This document shows positions 1-5,364 of a stretch of 6,053 nt of DNA, piece by piece (the stretch's first letter is position 1; every line of letters begins with the position of its first letter). The stretch spans positions 1 through 6,053 of the forward strand of contig NZ_JAJNOR010000015.1 in assembly GCF_021044755.1 (NCBI RefSeq). The letters run 5' to 3'. Origin of the DNA: Lientehia hominis (GTDB lineage: Bacteria; Bacillota; Clostridia; Lachnospirales; Lachnospiraceae). The position numbers and the translations under genes are program-made. The notes below the pieces were generated by a model that ran no database searches, was not told where the DNA came from, and saw nothing but the letters and a program-made list of their open reading frames with translations.

Positions 1-119
1 CAGCCTCCGGTTTTCCTGTTCAAGCCTCTGCTGCCGCTGCGCTTCTTCCAGCCGCTTCTTCATGGACGGCACCTGTGACCGCAGACGGGTGTTTTCCTCC
101 GTCAGCTCCTGTACCTTGT
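1..119. repeat. Terminal redundancy, left copy (identical to 5935-6053)
   Basis: These 119 bases match 5935-6053 base for base. Direct identity at both contig ends, with the relaxase frame continuing across, indicates a circular molecule of 5934 bp rather than a biological repeat. An overlap of this length fits a k-mer assembler overlap, which is inference. Confidence 0.95.
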
Positions 120-1023
120 GCCGATCCGTCACGCTGCGCAGTGCCATTTTCTTTAGCTGCTCGACCTGATCCACCGTCACGCCCTTTACTGCCCCTGTGA
201 GCGTCTTTTCCGGCTGAATATCATGCAGGGGTGCATTTACCCTGTCAGCCTCCTTTAAGAGCCGCACAGTGCCTTTCAGAGCGTCCCGCTGCCGTTCCAG
301 CTCAGCAACCTCCCGCTCTACTGCCGCTGTCTGCTGCTGCACCGCTTCCAGCCTCGCAGCCGCTTCCTTGAACTGCGGCAAGTCCATGTGCGGTCTGTTC
401 GTGCCGAGAGAGATAATTTCAAAATCGTGCCGCTGGGCGATCTCCGTCAGAGCTTCTTTCTCCCGTTCCATCCACGCCGCCCATTCGGTCTGCTTTCTGC
501 CGACACCGACAAACCCCTGCTGCTTCAATGCCTGTTTCATAGATACCCTTGTAGAAAGTCCTCTTGACTGCTCCGTTGCCACAGGGATAAAATCGACATG
601 GAGATGGGGCGTTGCCTCGTCCATGTGCAGCACCATATTGAACACCCGCAGATGGGGGTTGCGTTCTGCAAAAGACTCCGCAAAATCTTTCAGAGCTGCC
701 GCCGCCCGTTCTCCGTCCGGCGTACCGCACCCACAGTCGCTCATGTTGCCGATCTGGAAGATCGCTTCATGGAACAGCTTTTCCTGTTTACTCTGCCGGA
801 TATGCTCATAGTAGTCCGGTATCTTATCTCTCGTTTTGGTTTTCTTTGCGTTGTAGGCTGCGAGAGCTTCATCAAAGACCATATGATAGACCTGCTTCAG
901 ATCCTCGTTGCAGAAAACAATGTTCTGCTCCGTCCGGCTCCGGTCTACATTCGCCGCTGAGAAGCTGCGGTTGTTGTGCCGGATGCTCCCTGCACCTGTC
1001 ATACCCGAAATCGTAACTCCCAT
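1..1023 (-). CDS. MobV-type relaxase (Mob_Pre family), N-terminal 341 codons; continues across the circular join
   Basis: Plasmid mobilization relaxase, expected to nick oriT and carry the strand to a recipient. My translation from the ATG at 1023-1021 is open to base 1. It continues in frame at 5934 to the TAA at 5712-5710, giving 415 aa in total. N-terminal residues 14-19 are SIRHNN. By analogy with MobM of pMV158, His16 is the likely DNA-attacking residue; this is inferred. The family's metal-binding signature is complete: H133-M-D135-E136-A-T-P139-H140-L-H142. A charged coiled coil follows from about residue 218. The start is supported by GAAAGGGGG 7 nt upstream and by an extended -10 promoter further upstream. 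The palindrome array upstream (1096-1276) is the probable oriT. The MobV assignment rests on the order of motifs, not on a database search. Confidence 0.9.
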   Translation of the reverse strand, partial: MGVTISGMTGAGSIRHNNRSFSAANVDRSRTEQNIVFCNEDLKQVYHMVFDEALAAYNAKKTKTRDKIPDYYEHIRQSKQEKLFHEAIFQIGNMSDCGCGTPDGERAAAALKDFAESFAERNPHLRVFNMVLHMDEATPHLHVDFIPVATEQSRGLSTRVSMKQALKQQGFVGVGRKQTEWAAWMEREKEALTEIAQRHDFEIISLGTNRPHMDLPQFKEAAARLEAVQQQTAAVEREVAELERQRDALKGTVRLLKEADRVNAPLHDIQPEKTLTGAVKGVTVDQVEQLKKMALRSVTDRHKVQELTEENTRLRSQVPSMKKRLEEAQRQQRLEQENRRL

Positions 1024-1059
1024 AAAATCGCCCCCTTTCCGCTTATTCTTCCGTCCTCT

Positions 1060-1088
1060 ATTTTATCATAAATTTCCGCTAAAAACAA
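1060..1088 (-). promoter_or_regulatory. Relaxase promoter (extended -10)
   Basis: Read on the minus strand: -35 TTGTTT (1088-1083), a 17-bp spacer, and -10 TAAAAT (1065-1060) preceded by TG one base upstream, an extended -10. Transcription would begin about 30 nt before the relaxase ATG. The -35 is a poor match (3 of 6), which the TG may compensate. The promoter lies between the palindrome array and the gene, as expected for a mob gene just downstream of its oriT. Confidence 0.55.
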
Positions 1089-1095
1089 CCTCTTT

Positions 1096-1175
1096 GTTAC
1101 TTTCTGGTGAGAAAGTAACGCAAAAGCACTTTCACACCGCCACCCCATCGGTGCAGCGGTGTGAAAGTGCTTTGC
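1096..1175. other. Probable oriT: two adjacent perfect stem-loops upstream of the relaxase
   Basis: Stem-loop 1 has arms GTTACTTTCT (1096-1105) and AGAAAGTAAC (1110-1119), a perfect 10-bp stem with loop GGTG. Stem-loop 2 has arms AAAGCACTTTCACACCGC (1123-1140) and its exact complement (1156-1173), 18 bp, with a 15-nt loop that itself contains CACC/GGTG. One bulged A allows CGC/GCG to extend the base. Relaxase origins typically combine inverted repeats with a nick site beside the mob gene, and no other function is evident here. The exact nick site cannot be assigned. The TTTGCGCCCCT after the second arm on the plus strand recalls MOBQ nick regions, but the relaxase is MobV-like, so I give that little weight. 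Confidence 0.55.
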
Positions 1176-1176
1176 G

Positions 1177-1276
1177 CCCCTAAAGGGGAGGGGTTGCCGG
1201 AGCTGCTTCACTGCCGGCTCGTGCCTGCTGCTCTGCCAGCTCCGGAGGGGCGCTGCCCCTGCCGTCTGCGGACGGC
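1177..1276. repeat. Run of four GC-rich palindromes
   Basis: Successive inverted repeats: CCCC-TAAA-GGGG (1177-1188); CCGGAGCTG (1197-1205) with CAGCTCCGG (1237-1245), 9 bp perfect; AGGGGC-GCT-GCCCCT (1246-1260); GCCGTC-TGCG-GACGGC (1261-1276). Together with the two hairpins at 1096-1175, nearly the whole intergenic stretch from 1096 to 1276 can fold. No gene was found in 1024-1391. Possible roles are an extended oriT, a single-strand replication origin used after transfer, or protein-binding sites; the sequence does not decide between them. Confidence 0.6.
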
Positions 1277-1316
1277 TCCCCGACCTTCATCCCACCGATA
1301 AACTGGAATTGGTCAT

Positions 1317-1364
1317 AAAAAAGCCGATAACACATAGGTTTTTTGACCTAATGCGTTATCGGCT
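1317..1364 (-). terminator. Intrinsic terminator after the methyltransferase gene
   Basis: On the minus strand, the arms AGCCGATAAC (1364-1355) and GTTATCGGCT (1331-1322) form a perfect 10-bp stem. It extends inward through a G-U pair, CAT/ATG, one bulge and AGGT/ACCT to a CAAAAA loop. A run of six T follows (1322-1317). This is a textbook rho-independent terminator 28 nt past the methyltransferase stop codon. It separates the cargo from the mob region. Confidence 0.9.
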
Positions 1365-1391
1365 CTGCGTCTATGCGTCTGGCACTTTTAA

Positions 1392-2375
1392 TCATTTTTT
1401 TTTGAATTTATTATATGTGTTAGCTAACTGTCCACAAGCCGCGTTAATCTCTCTGCCATGAGAAACTCTCATAGTAACTTCAAGTCCTGCTTGCTCTAAT
1501 TGATGTTTGAATGCAACTATTTCCCGTTTCTGTGGTGCTTTAATTCTTGAATTGCTTGTTGGGTTGTATTGTAACACGTTAATCATAACTTTTTTGCCCC
1601 GAAACCATTTTGCAAGTTGTCTTACATCTGAGGGCCGGTCATTTATACCCGGTAAAAGCAAATACGCAAAGACAATTTTGCGATTATGCCTTTCAGAATA
1701 GGATAAGGCTTGCTTAACAACATCTTCAATAGCATATATGCGCATGTGAGGAATAATACGATTTCTTGCAGATTGTGTTGCTGCGTGTAAAGATATTGTC
1801 AACTGAATTTTAAGATGTTCCTCGCGCAATTTTTTTAATTGATCGACCGGACCAACTGTTGATATGGTAATGCCGTCGGTTGGAAAGTTGAGCCCATATC
1901 TATCTCGGAGAATATGGATTGCTTTTATCAAGTTGTCATAATTGAATAAAGGCTCTCCCATACCCATAAAAACGATACGGTTTACTTTTCGACGCAACAA
2001 TATAATCTGTTGTACGATTTCTGACGATGTTAGATTACGAACAAAGCCATTTCGCCCGGACTCACAAAAAATACAACCAACAGGACAACCGACTTGTGTG
2101 CTCACGCAAACAGTTCCACCATCTCGCCGCTTGATAAAAACCGTTTCAATGTATTTGTTGTCTTTCAGTTCGTAAACATACTTTTCAGTATCACTGCTTT
2201 TGCAAATATTTTTTACCAACATTGATAGATTTTTTTTGCGTGGTAATTGCTTATATAATTCTTCATATAAGGCTTTTGCTTCATTCTCGCCAATAACTTC
2301 CGACATTTCTTTGTAAGTAAATCCGTATGGATCATTCCGTACTTCCGCAGGCGTATATTTAGGTAAACGTTTCAT
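1392..2375 (-). CDS. RlmN/Cfr-family radical-SAM 23S rRNA adenine methyltransferase
   Basis: 327 aa. Enzymes of this family methylate A2503 of 23S rRNA: RlmN at C2 (housekeeping), Cfr at C8 (resistance to phenicols, lincosamides, oxazolidinones, pleuromutilins and streptogramin A). Visible residues are the Fe-S motif C97-x3-C101-x2-C104, the preceding C90, GMGEP (138-142), SLHA (195-198), and methyl-carrier Cys C314 in NAACGQL. The last two features define this family among radical-SAM enzymes. The C-terminal half has Cfr-like wording (AYLLLPGIND 237-246, YNPT 270-273), whereas GEP and TQVGC are RlmN-like. The usual S-x-R-R before the ISTxG strand is replaced by PTDG (165-168). The protein is roughly 20-50 residues shorter than RlmN and Cfr at the N-terminus. 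The start is supported by GAAAGGA upstream. The gene is visibly AT-rich (one 60-base line sampled is about one-third GC, against about half in the next gene), suggesting transfer. Substrate position (C2 or C8) cannot be told from sequence alone. Confidence 0.9.
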   Translation of the reverse strand: MKRLPKYTPAEVRNDPYGFTYKEMSEVIGENEAKALYEELYKQLPRKKNLSMLVKNICKSSDTEKYVYELKDNKYIETVFIKRRDGGTVCVSTQVGCPVGCIFCESGRNGFVRNLTSSEIVQQIILLRRKVNRIVFMGMGEPLFNYDNLIKAIHILRDRYGLNFPTDGITISTVGPVDQLKKLREEHLKIQLTISLHAATQSARNRIIPHMRIYAIEDVVKQALSYSERHNRKIVFAYLLLPGINDRPSDVRQLAKWFRGKKVMINVLQYNPTSNSRIKAPQKREIVAFKHQLEQAGLEVTMRVSHGREINAACGQLANTYNKFKKK

Positions 2376-2391
2376 TTTTATATCCTTTCTT

Positions 2392-2517
2392 CTAAATAAT
2401 AAAAGTTTGTTTTTCTGTATTTTTGATTACAATCTCTAATTTTTCTACATCAATGATATGCGTCAATTTGCATTTAGGGCAGAAAAGAGGAAAATCTTTT
2501 AATACAGTATCAATTCC
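2392..2517 (-). pseudogene. 3' remnant of a cysteine-rich KTR-domain gene
   Basis: The last 41 codons before a TAG read IDTVLKDFPLFCPKCK, then a hydrophobic/charged tail (residues -IIDVEKLEIVIKN-). This matches my recollection of the C-terminal half of small clostridial Cys-rich KTR proteins, whose second CPxC knuckle is followed by an INVKxL-type strand. The first half, with the first Cys pair and the start codon, is missing. Upstream the frame enters the unrelated HTH gene and changes composition near 2517-2545, which looks like a recombination breakpoint. Only 16 nt separate the TAG from the methyltransferase ATG. KTR genes often sit beside resistance genes on clostridial integrative elements, so the pair was probably acquired together. 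An 85-aa frame starting at 2649 reads through this stretch but overlaps the HTH gene and is unlikely to be a real protein. Confidence 0.7.
2426..2453 (-). promoter_or_regulatory. Possible internal promoter for the methyltransferase
   Basis: Minus strand: TTGATG (2453-2448), 16-bp spacer, TGTAAT (2431-2426; 5 of 6 to consensus). It would start about 40 nt before the methyltransferase ATG. It lies inside the KTR remnant in AT-rich DNA, where chance matches are common. Confidence 0.3.
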
Positions 2518-2533
2518 CGATTTGTCGTTCTGT

Positions 2534-3016
2534 TTAGTCCCCAAAGAACCTACTAAACCAGCTACGCTTTTGAACCGGTTCTGTCTCACGCTCCGGCTGA
2601 TCGGCTCCGGACTTGCCGGAAAGAAGCTGCTGATGCATTGTCCCAGCATGGAGAGCCTGGGCCGCTGCCGCAGTCTGCTGTGCCGTCACCAACGCCGAGC
2701 TGACCTCCGCCAACCTTGCGTTCAGTTCCTCGATCTGCTTGTCCTTTACAGCAAGTTGCTCGCTTTTCCGGTCTAATTCTCCCTGCAGCATAGCGATCAA
2801 AGTGGTTTCGCAAGTTTCGCAACTTGCTTTCGCCTGTTGCGAAACTTGCTTTCGTTCAACACCTAAATAATGCTGATATATGGCGGTTTTTTGACTTTCG
2901 CTGATTGCGAAACTTCCTTTCGCATCTTTCGCAACATGGTTTCGCCTACACCATGCACGAACTGCCTGTTCCGACACGCCACATTCTATTGCAATTTCCG
3001 TTATTACACCCGCCAA
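2534..3016 (-). CDS. HTH and coiled-coil DNA-binding protein (KfrA/DUF536-like architecture), candidate partition or copy-control factor
   Basis: 160 aa. Residues about 3-27 form an HTH of the kind ITEIAIECGVSEQAVRAWCR, followed by a short wing-like segment (HVAKDAKGSFAISES). Residues about 72-132 are a strongly predicted coiled coil (DRKSEQLAVKDKQIEELNAR...). The C-terminus is basic and aromatic (KRSWFSRFFGD). HTH plus coiled coil plus aromatic tail recalls plasmid KfrA and DUF536 proteins, which bind DNA near their own gene; homology is not demonstrated. The start is a TTG at 3016, chosen because an in-frame TGA lies two codons upstream and no in-frame ATG fits the HTH; no strong ribosome site is visible. 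It lies 33 nt after the toxin stop, so it is likely co-transcribed and possibly coupled. Its codons about 24-70 contain the TTTCGC iteron array, so it may bind within its own gene. Confidence 0.8.
   Translation of the reverse strand: MAGVITEIAIECGVSEQAVRAWCRRNHVAKDAKGSFAISESQKTAIYQHYLGVERKQVSQQAKASCETCETTLIAMLQGELDRKSEQLAVKDKQIEELNARLAEVSSALVTAQQTAAAAQALHAGTMHQQLLSGKSGADQPERETEPVQKRSWFSRFFGD
2806..2945. repeat. Two clusters of TTTCGC/GCGAAA iterons inside the HTH gene
   Basis: Nine perfect hexamers plus one variant. Cluster A: TTTCGC at 2806, 2815, 2828; GCGAAA at 2839; TTTCGT at 2850 (spacings 9, 13, 11, 11). Cluster B: TTTCGC at 2896; GCGAAA at 2907; TTTCGC at 2918, 2927, 2940 (spacings 11, 11, 9, 13). 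2827-2854 matches 2895-2922 at 24 of 28 bases, and 2806-2833 matches 2918-2945 at 24 of 28. The word AAGTTTCGCAA is read as Q-V-S-Q in A but G-S-F-A in B, so codon frames differ and conservation is at the DNA level. Spacings near one helical turn suggest cooperative binding on one DNA face. Likely roles are replication iterons, a plasmid centromere, or autoregulatory sites for the encoded HTH protein. Confidence 0.8.
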
Positions 3017-3049
3017 ATATCATCACCACTCTTTCATCCGGAGTTAATC

Positions 3050-3328
3050 TCAAAACAAATCGCTATGAGATCCCGTCCTTATCAATTTCAAAATCAAAGT
3101 CTGCCGAACAACTTTATAGACCAACAGCCAGTCCGGCTCGATGTGACATTCTCTCATGTCCTTATAATTTCTGGAATTAGTGAGAGCATGATCTCGATAC
3201 GCCTCCGGCAACGGCTGCTCGTTACACAACAGCGTGATCACTTCCTCCAACTTCTTCGGATCGCAGCCTCTCTTGATCGCAAGCTTGTAATCTCGTTTGA
3301 ACTGCCCCGAAAACTCCGGCTTAAGCAT
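3050..3328 (-). CDS. YafQ-family mRNA interferase toxin (RelE superfamily)
   Basis: 92 aa, the family's usual length. YafQ toxins cut mRNA on translating ribosomes when freed from their antitoxin. It aligns from end to end with remembered E. coli YafQ: EFSGQFKRDYKLA at the N-terminus, LPEAYRDHAL, the core RECHIEPDWLLVYK, and the C-terminal TGSHSDLF. Residues corresponding to YafQ's catalytic set are all present: H47, H62, D66, W67, H88 and F92, so the toxin looks active. Its ATG (3328-3326) overlaps the antitoxin stop by 8 nt, the usual translational coupling that keeps antitoxin in excess. It is followed at 33 nt by the HTH gene. On a plasmid the pair acts as an addiction module. Confidence 0.93.
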   Translation of the reverse strand: MLKPEFSGQFKRDYKLAIKRGCDPKKLEEVITLLCNEQPLPEAYRDHALTNSRNYKDMRECHIEPDWLLVYKVVRQTLILKLIRTGSHSDLF

Positions 3329-3587
3329 TCAGCGCCTCCATCAGATCTGCAACGCTATCAAACGGACCATACATATCCTCTCCCTTTTCTGCCGCCTCCA
3401 TCGCCGCATAGGTAACAGCATTCGGCTCGTCAACCTTGACTTCAAAGGGAAGTCCATGACACCTAAGTGCCTGTCGATAAAAAATACCCGTTGCCGTACT
3501 CAAATCCATTCCGAGGGACTTAAAGAGAGCTGCCGCCTGTGCTTTCAGCTCCGGCTCCATTCTTATCGTCATATTTCCTTTAGCCAT
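3321..3587 (-). CDS. RelB/DinJ-family antitoxin
   Basis: 88 aa. It neutralizes the downstream YafQ toxin and represses its own promoter. The N-terminal ribbon-helix-helix runs over residues about 5-45: MTIRMEPELKAQAAALFKSL, then GMDLSTATGIFYRQAL. RHH dimers place the T-I-R-M strand in the DNA major groove. The C-terminal part (EDMYGPFDSVADLMEALNA) is the flexible toxin-binding region typical of DinJ. I chose the ATG at 3587 over an upstream in-frame ATG at 3662 because AAAGGAGTG lies 6 nt upstream, the RHH domain begins here, and the longer version would cover the operator and promoter. The stop overlaps the toxin start by 8 nt. Confidence 0.93.
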   Translation of the reverse strand: MAKGNMTIRMEPELKAQAAALFKSLGMDLSTATGIFYRQALRCHGLPFEVKVDEPNAVTYAAMEAAEKGEDMYGPFDSVADLMEALNA

Positions 3588-3627
3588 AATAGCACTCCTT
3601 TCCTCGTCATTTTTAGCTTGCACTAAT

Positions 3628-3656
3628 ATTATATTCAATATTCGTGACATTTGCAA
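3628..3656 (-). promoter_or_regulatory. Promoter of the antitoxin-toxin-HTH operon
   Basis: Minus strand: -35 TTGCAA (3656-3651), exactly 17 bp, and -10 TATAAT (3633-3628), a perfect -10. Transcription would start about 30 nt before the antitoxin ATG. The -35 box is one half-site core of the palindromic operator, so bound antitoxin would block RNA polymerase. Confidence 0.8.
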
Positions 3657-3671
3657 GTGCATTGCAAATGT
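3647..3671. promoter_or_regulatory. Toxin-antitoxin operator palindrome
   Basis: ACATTTGCAA (3647-3656) and TTGCAAATGT (3662-3671) form a perfect 10-bp inverted repeat around GTGCA. A further TTGCAA core sits at 3676-3681 and a TTGCA at 3618-3622, giving possible extra half-sites for the conditional cooperativity seen in RelBE-type systems. It overlaps the -35 box. Confidence 0.8.
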
Positions 3672-3792
3672 TTTTTTGCAACTTTTCTATGAACAGTGCT
3701 TTCTATATGCTAACACCGCAGCGTGTACATTTAGGGGGTGAAAAAGCCTTATTTCGCGCGGTTTTCAAGCCTCGTTTTCGGTGGGGTAATAT

Positions 3793-3841
3793 AAAAACCC
3801 TTACCCGCCCCGAAAACGCCTTGTAGGGCGTTTCTGGGGCG
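3793..3841 (-). terminator. Intrinsic terminator of the replication gene
   Basis: Minus strand: CGCCCC (3841-3836) pairs with GGGGCG (3811-3806). Inside it AAACGCC pairs with GGCGTTT around CTACAA, separated by an A-C mismatch and a G-U pair. The run of five T comes about 8 nt after the stem (3797-3793), a little late. A second short repeat, GGGTAA/TTACCC, flanks the T run. The hairpin abuts the rep stop codon. Confidence 0.75.
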
Positions 3842-3842
3842 T

Positions 3843-5294
3843 TTACAGCCCTTTCTTAAATTCCTCCACCAACAGATCGCTCAAAGCCTGTGATGGGCGT
3901 ATTTTGACCGTTATATGCCCCTCCGGTACGGTGTCCCACCATTTGCGGATCGTTTTCGGATCAAGTCCGGTGTCCCTATGACAATCGGCCTTGCGTCCCT
4001 CTGGATGCTCCTGCCGCCACGCATAGACTTGCGCTTTCTTTTCTTCTGCCCCTTTTCTTCTCCATGTGCCGCCAGGATAATCCACTTCCTGCACCGCCCT
4101 TGCTCTTTTCAAATGCTCTTTCTGTGATCTACCATTCCTCTTGTTGCGCTCGATGCGAACATCGGTCAGAGCTTCAATATCGGAAATCGTGAAATTGTAA
4201 TACTCCTTGTCGTAGGCTTCCAGCGCACTCCGTATATCTTCCTCGGTCAATGCGTTCTCATGCTTCACCATCTGCAGATCATCAAAAGCCTCTTTCATAT
4301 CCTGCCGGAGCTGCTGCTTCGACACACCGCATTTGTAAGCATAGATAGCAAGGCACATCAAAAAGAAATACCGATGCCCGCCCTTTATCTCTCCGATCTG
4401 CCGCAGCCACCAATGGTAGAGCGCATACGGATCATCACCATGCACCTTTCCGGCAATATCCCACTTCTTGCGTCCTTTCTCGCCTCTCACAACAACACGC
4501 TCATACCACTCCGGATATGCCTCCCTCGCCTCAGCTCGTGTCATTTTGGATGGGCTGAAAGGCTTATTGACATCCACCCTGTTTTCTGGCTTTGCGTAGG
4601 CGTTCAGATAATCCAGCGTTACCCGTTCTCCGGTACGGAAAGCGACCAGCTCCGTCCCATGCTTGTCATTGATGCTGCCCACCATGCGGAAGCTCTGATT
4701 GATGGATTGATACTGGATCGCCTTGACCTGCGAAGTGCTGCCATACTCCCATAGCCGGAAAGTGAGGTCATATTTCAGACTTTTAAGCTGAATTTTTATA
4801 TTCGGGTATAGGTCAATCGGCTGCTGGAAAACATAGTAGATATGCAGCCCTGTCCCCGACAGAACAAGGAAAGTCGGCATCGGCAACCGGCGCACTCGCT
4901 CCGGATCGCCGCCAAAGCGCAGAAAGAGGTTGCGCAGCTCGGCAAGACCTACGCCATCCAGATCGAAGATCAGAGCATACATCCGCTGGGCGTTCTCCAG
5001 CCTGTTCTCCTTTCTGCGATATGCAAGACCGCTGCACAAAGTAAGGCTGTTCCCCTCGACAAACTCCATGTAATCCTGTTCCCATGTGTCGTTATACATC
5101 TTCCTGCGCCGGAGCTTCTTATCCTCGCTCTGTTCGTCCCGATACAGATACACAGCGTTCGGATGGGAAAAATCCGTGTGCCGTTCTCCGGAGTTCTCAT
5201 TGTCCGGAAACAGCTCTTTATAAAACTCATAGCCTCCGACCTCCGGATATTGTGCGCTCAAATACTCGTAGCAGCCTCGATAATTCTCGGTCAT
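3843..5294 (-). CDS. Plasmid replication protein with AEP (primase-polymerase) core and C-terminal HTH
   Basis: 483 aa. Probably initiates plasmid replication and may prime DNA synthesis. Residues about 100-230 carry AEP-like motifs: motif I F110-D111-L-D113; motif II S146-G-T-G-L-H151 then IYY; a motif III-like block F202-R203-M-V-G206-S207-I-N209, matching the R-x-PGT-x-N wording common near motif III. The third acidic metal ligand usually six residues before that Arg is replaced (S197 region), so catalysis may be altered or the ligand lies elsewhere. Residues about 287-345 resemble the helical bundle that follows many AEP domains. Residues about 418-455 form an HTH (DCHRDTGLDPKTIRKWW). No Walker A motif is seen, so there is no fused helicase. 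The ATG at 5294 has AGGTGG close upstream. The gene has its own terminator and faces a structured 415-bp leader, fitting an origin or control region there. No rolling-circle Rep was found on the molecule, so this is the only replication candidate. Confidence 0.75.
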   Translation of the reverse strand: MTENYRGCYEYLSAQYPEVGGYEFYKELFPDNENSGERHTDFSHPNAVYLYRDEQSEDKKLRRRKMYNDTWEQDYMEFVEGNSLTLCSGLAYRRKENRLENAQRMYALIFDLDGVGLAELRNLFLRFGGDPERVRRLPMPTFLVLSGTGLHIYYVFQQPIDLYPNIKIQLKSLKYDLTFRLWEYGSTSQVKAIQYQSINQSFRMVGSINDKHGTELVAFRTGERVTLDYLNAYAKPENRVDVNKPFSPSKMTRAEAREAYPEWYERVVVRGEKGRKKWDIAGKVHGDDPYALYHWWLRQIGEIKGGHRYFFLMCLAIYAYKCGVSKQQLRQDMKEAFDDLQMVKHENALTEEDIRSALEAYDKEYYNFTISDIEALTDVRIERNKRNGRSQKEHLKRARAVQEVDYPGGTWRRKGAEEKKAQVYAWRQEHPEGRKADCHRDTGLDPKTIRKWWDTVPEGHITVKIRPSQALSDLLVEEFKKGL

Positions 5295-5364
5295 ATTACC
5301 ACCTCACAAAAGAAAAAGTACCAAAAAGAAAATCCGCTGCGGCGGGGATCGCCTGCGGGCGGGA

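Noticed and set aside
269..811. 180-aa plus-strand and several minus-strand alternative frames over the relaxase
   Set aside because: These are shadows of the relaxase frame, which contains the full MobV motifs. The alternatives are Cys/Ser/Arg-rich with no recognizable features.
1120..1190. MOBQ-type oriT (TTTGCGCCCCT after a hairpin)
   Set aside because: The resemblance to an IncQ-like nick region is partial, and the only relaxase on the molecule is MobV-type. I kept the area as a general oriT candidate without naming a nick.
2392..2649. 85-aa ORF overlapping the end of the HTH gene
   Set aside because: Its first half is the HTH gene in a wrong frame. Only the last 41 codons resemble a real family, so I treat it as a gene remnant.
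2806..2945. CRISPR-like short repeats
   Set aside because: Units are only 6 bp in mixed orientation with 3-7 bp gaps and lie inside a coding sequence. There are no spacer-length intervals and no cas genes.
3588..3662. Upstream ATG at 3662 extending the antitoxin to 113 aa
   Set aside because: It would overlap the promoter and operator and has no good ribosome site. The ATG at 3587 has AAAGGAG and begins just before the RHH strand.
3690..3790. Extra hairpin or small gene between the operator and the rep terminator
   Set aside because: AGGCTT occurs twice as a direct, not inverted, repeat, and no ORF with a ribosome site is present. Nothing was supportable.
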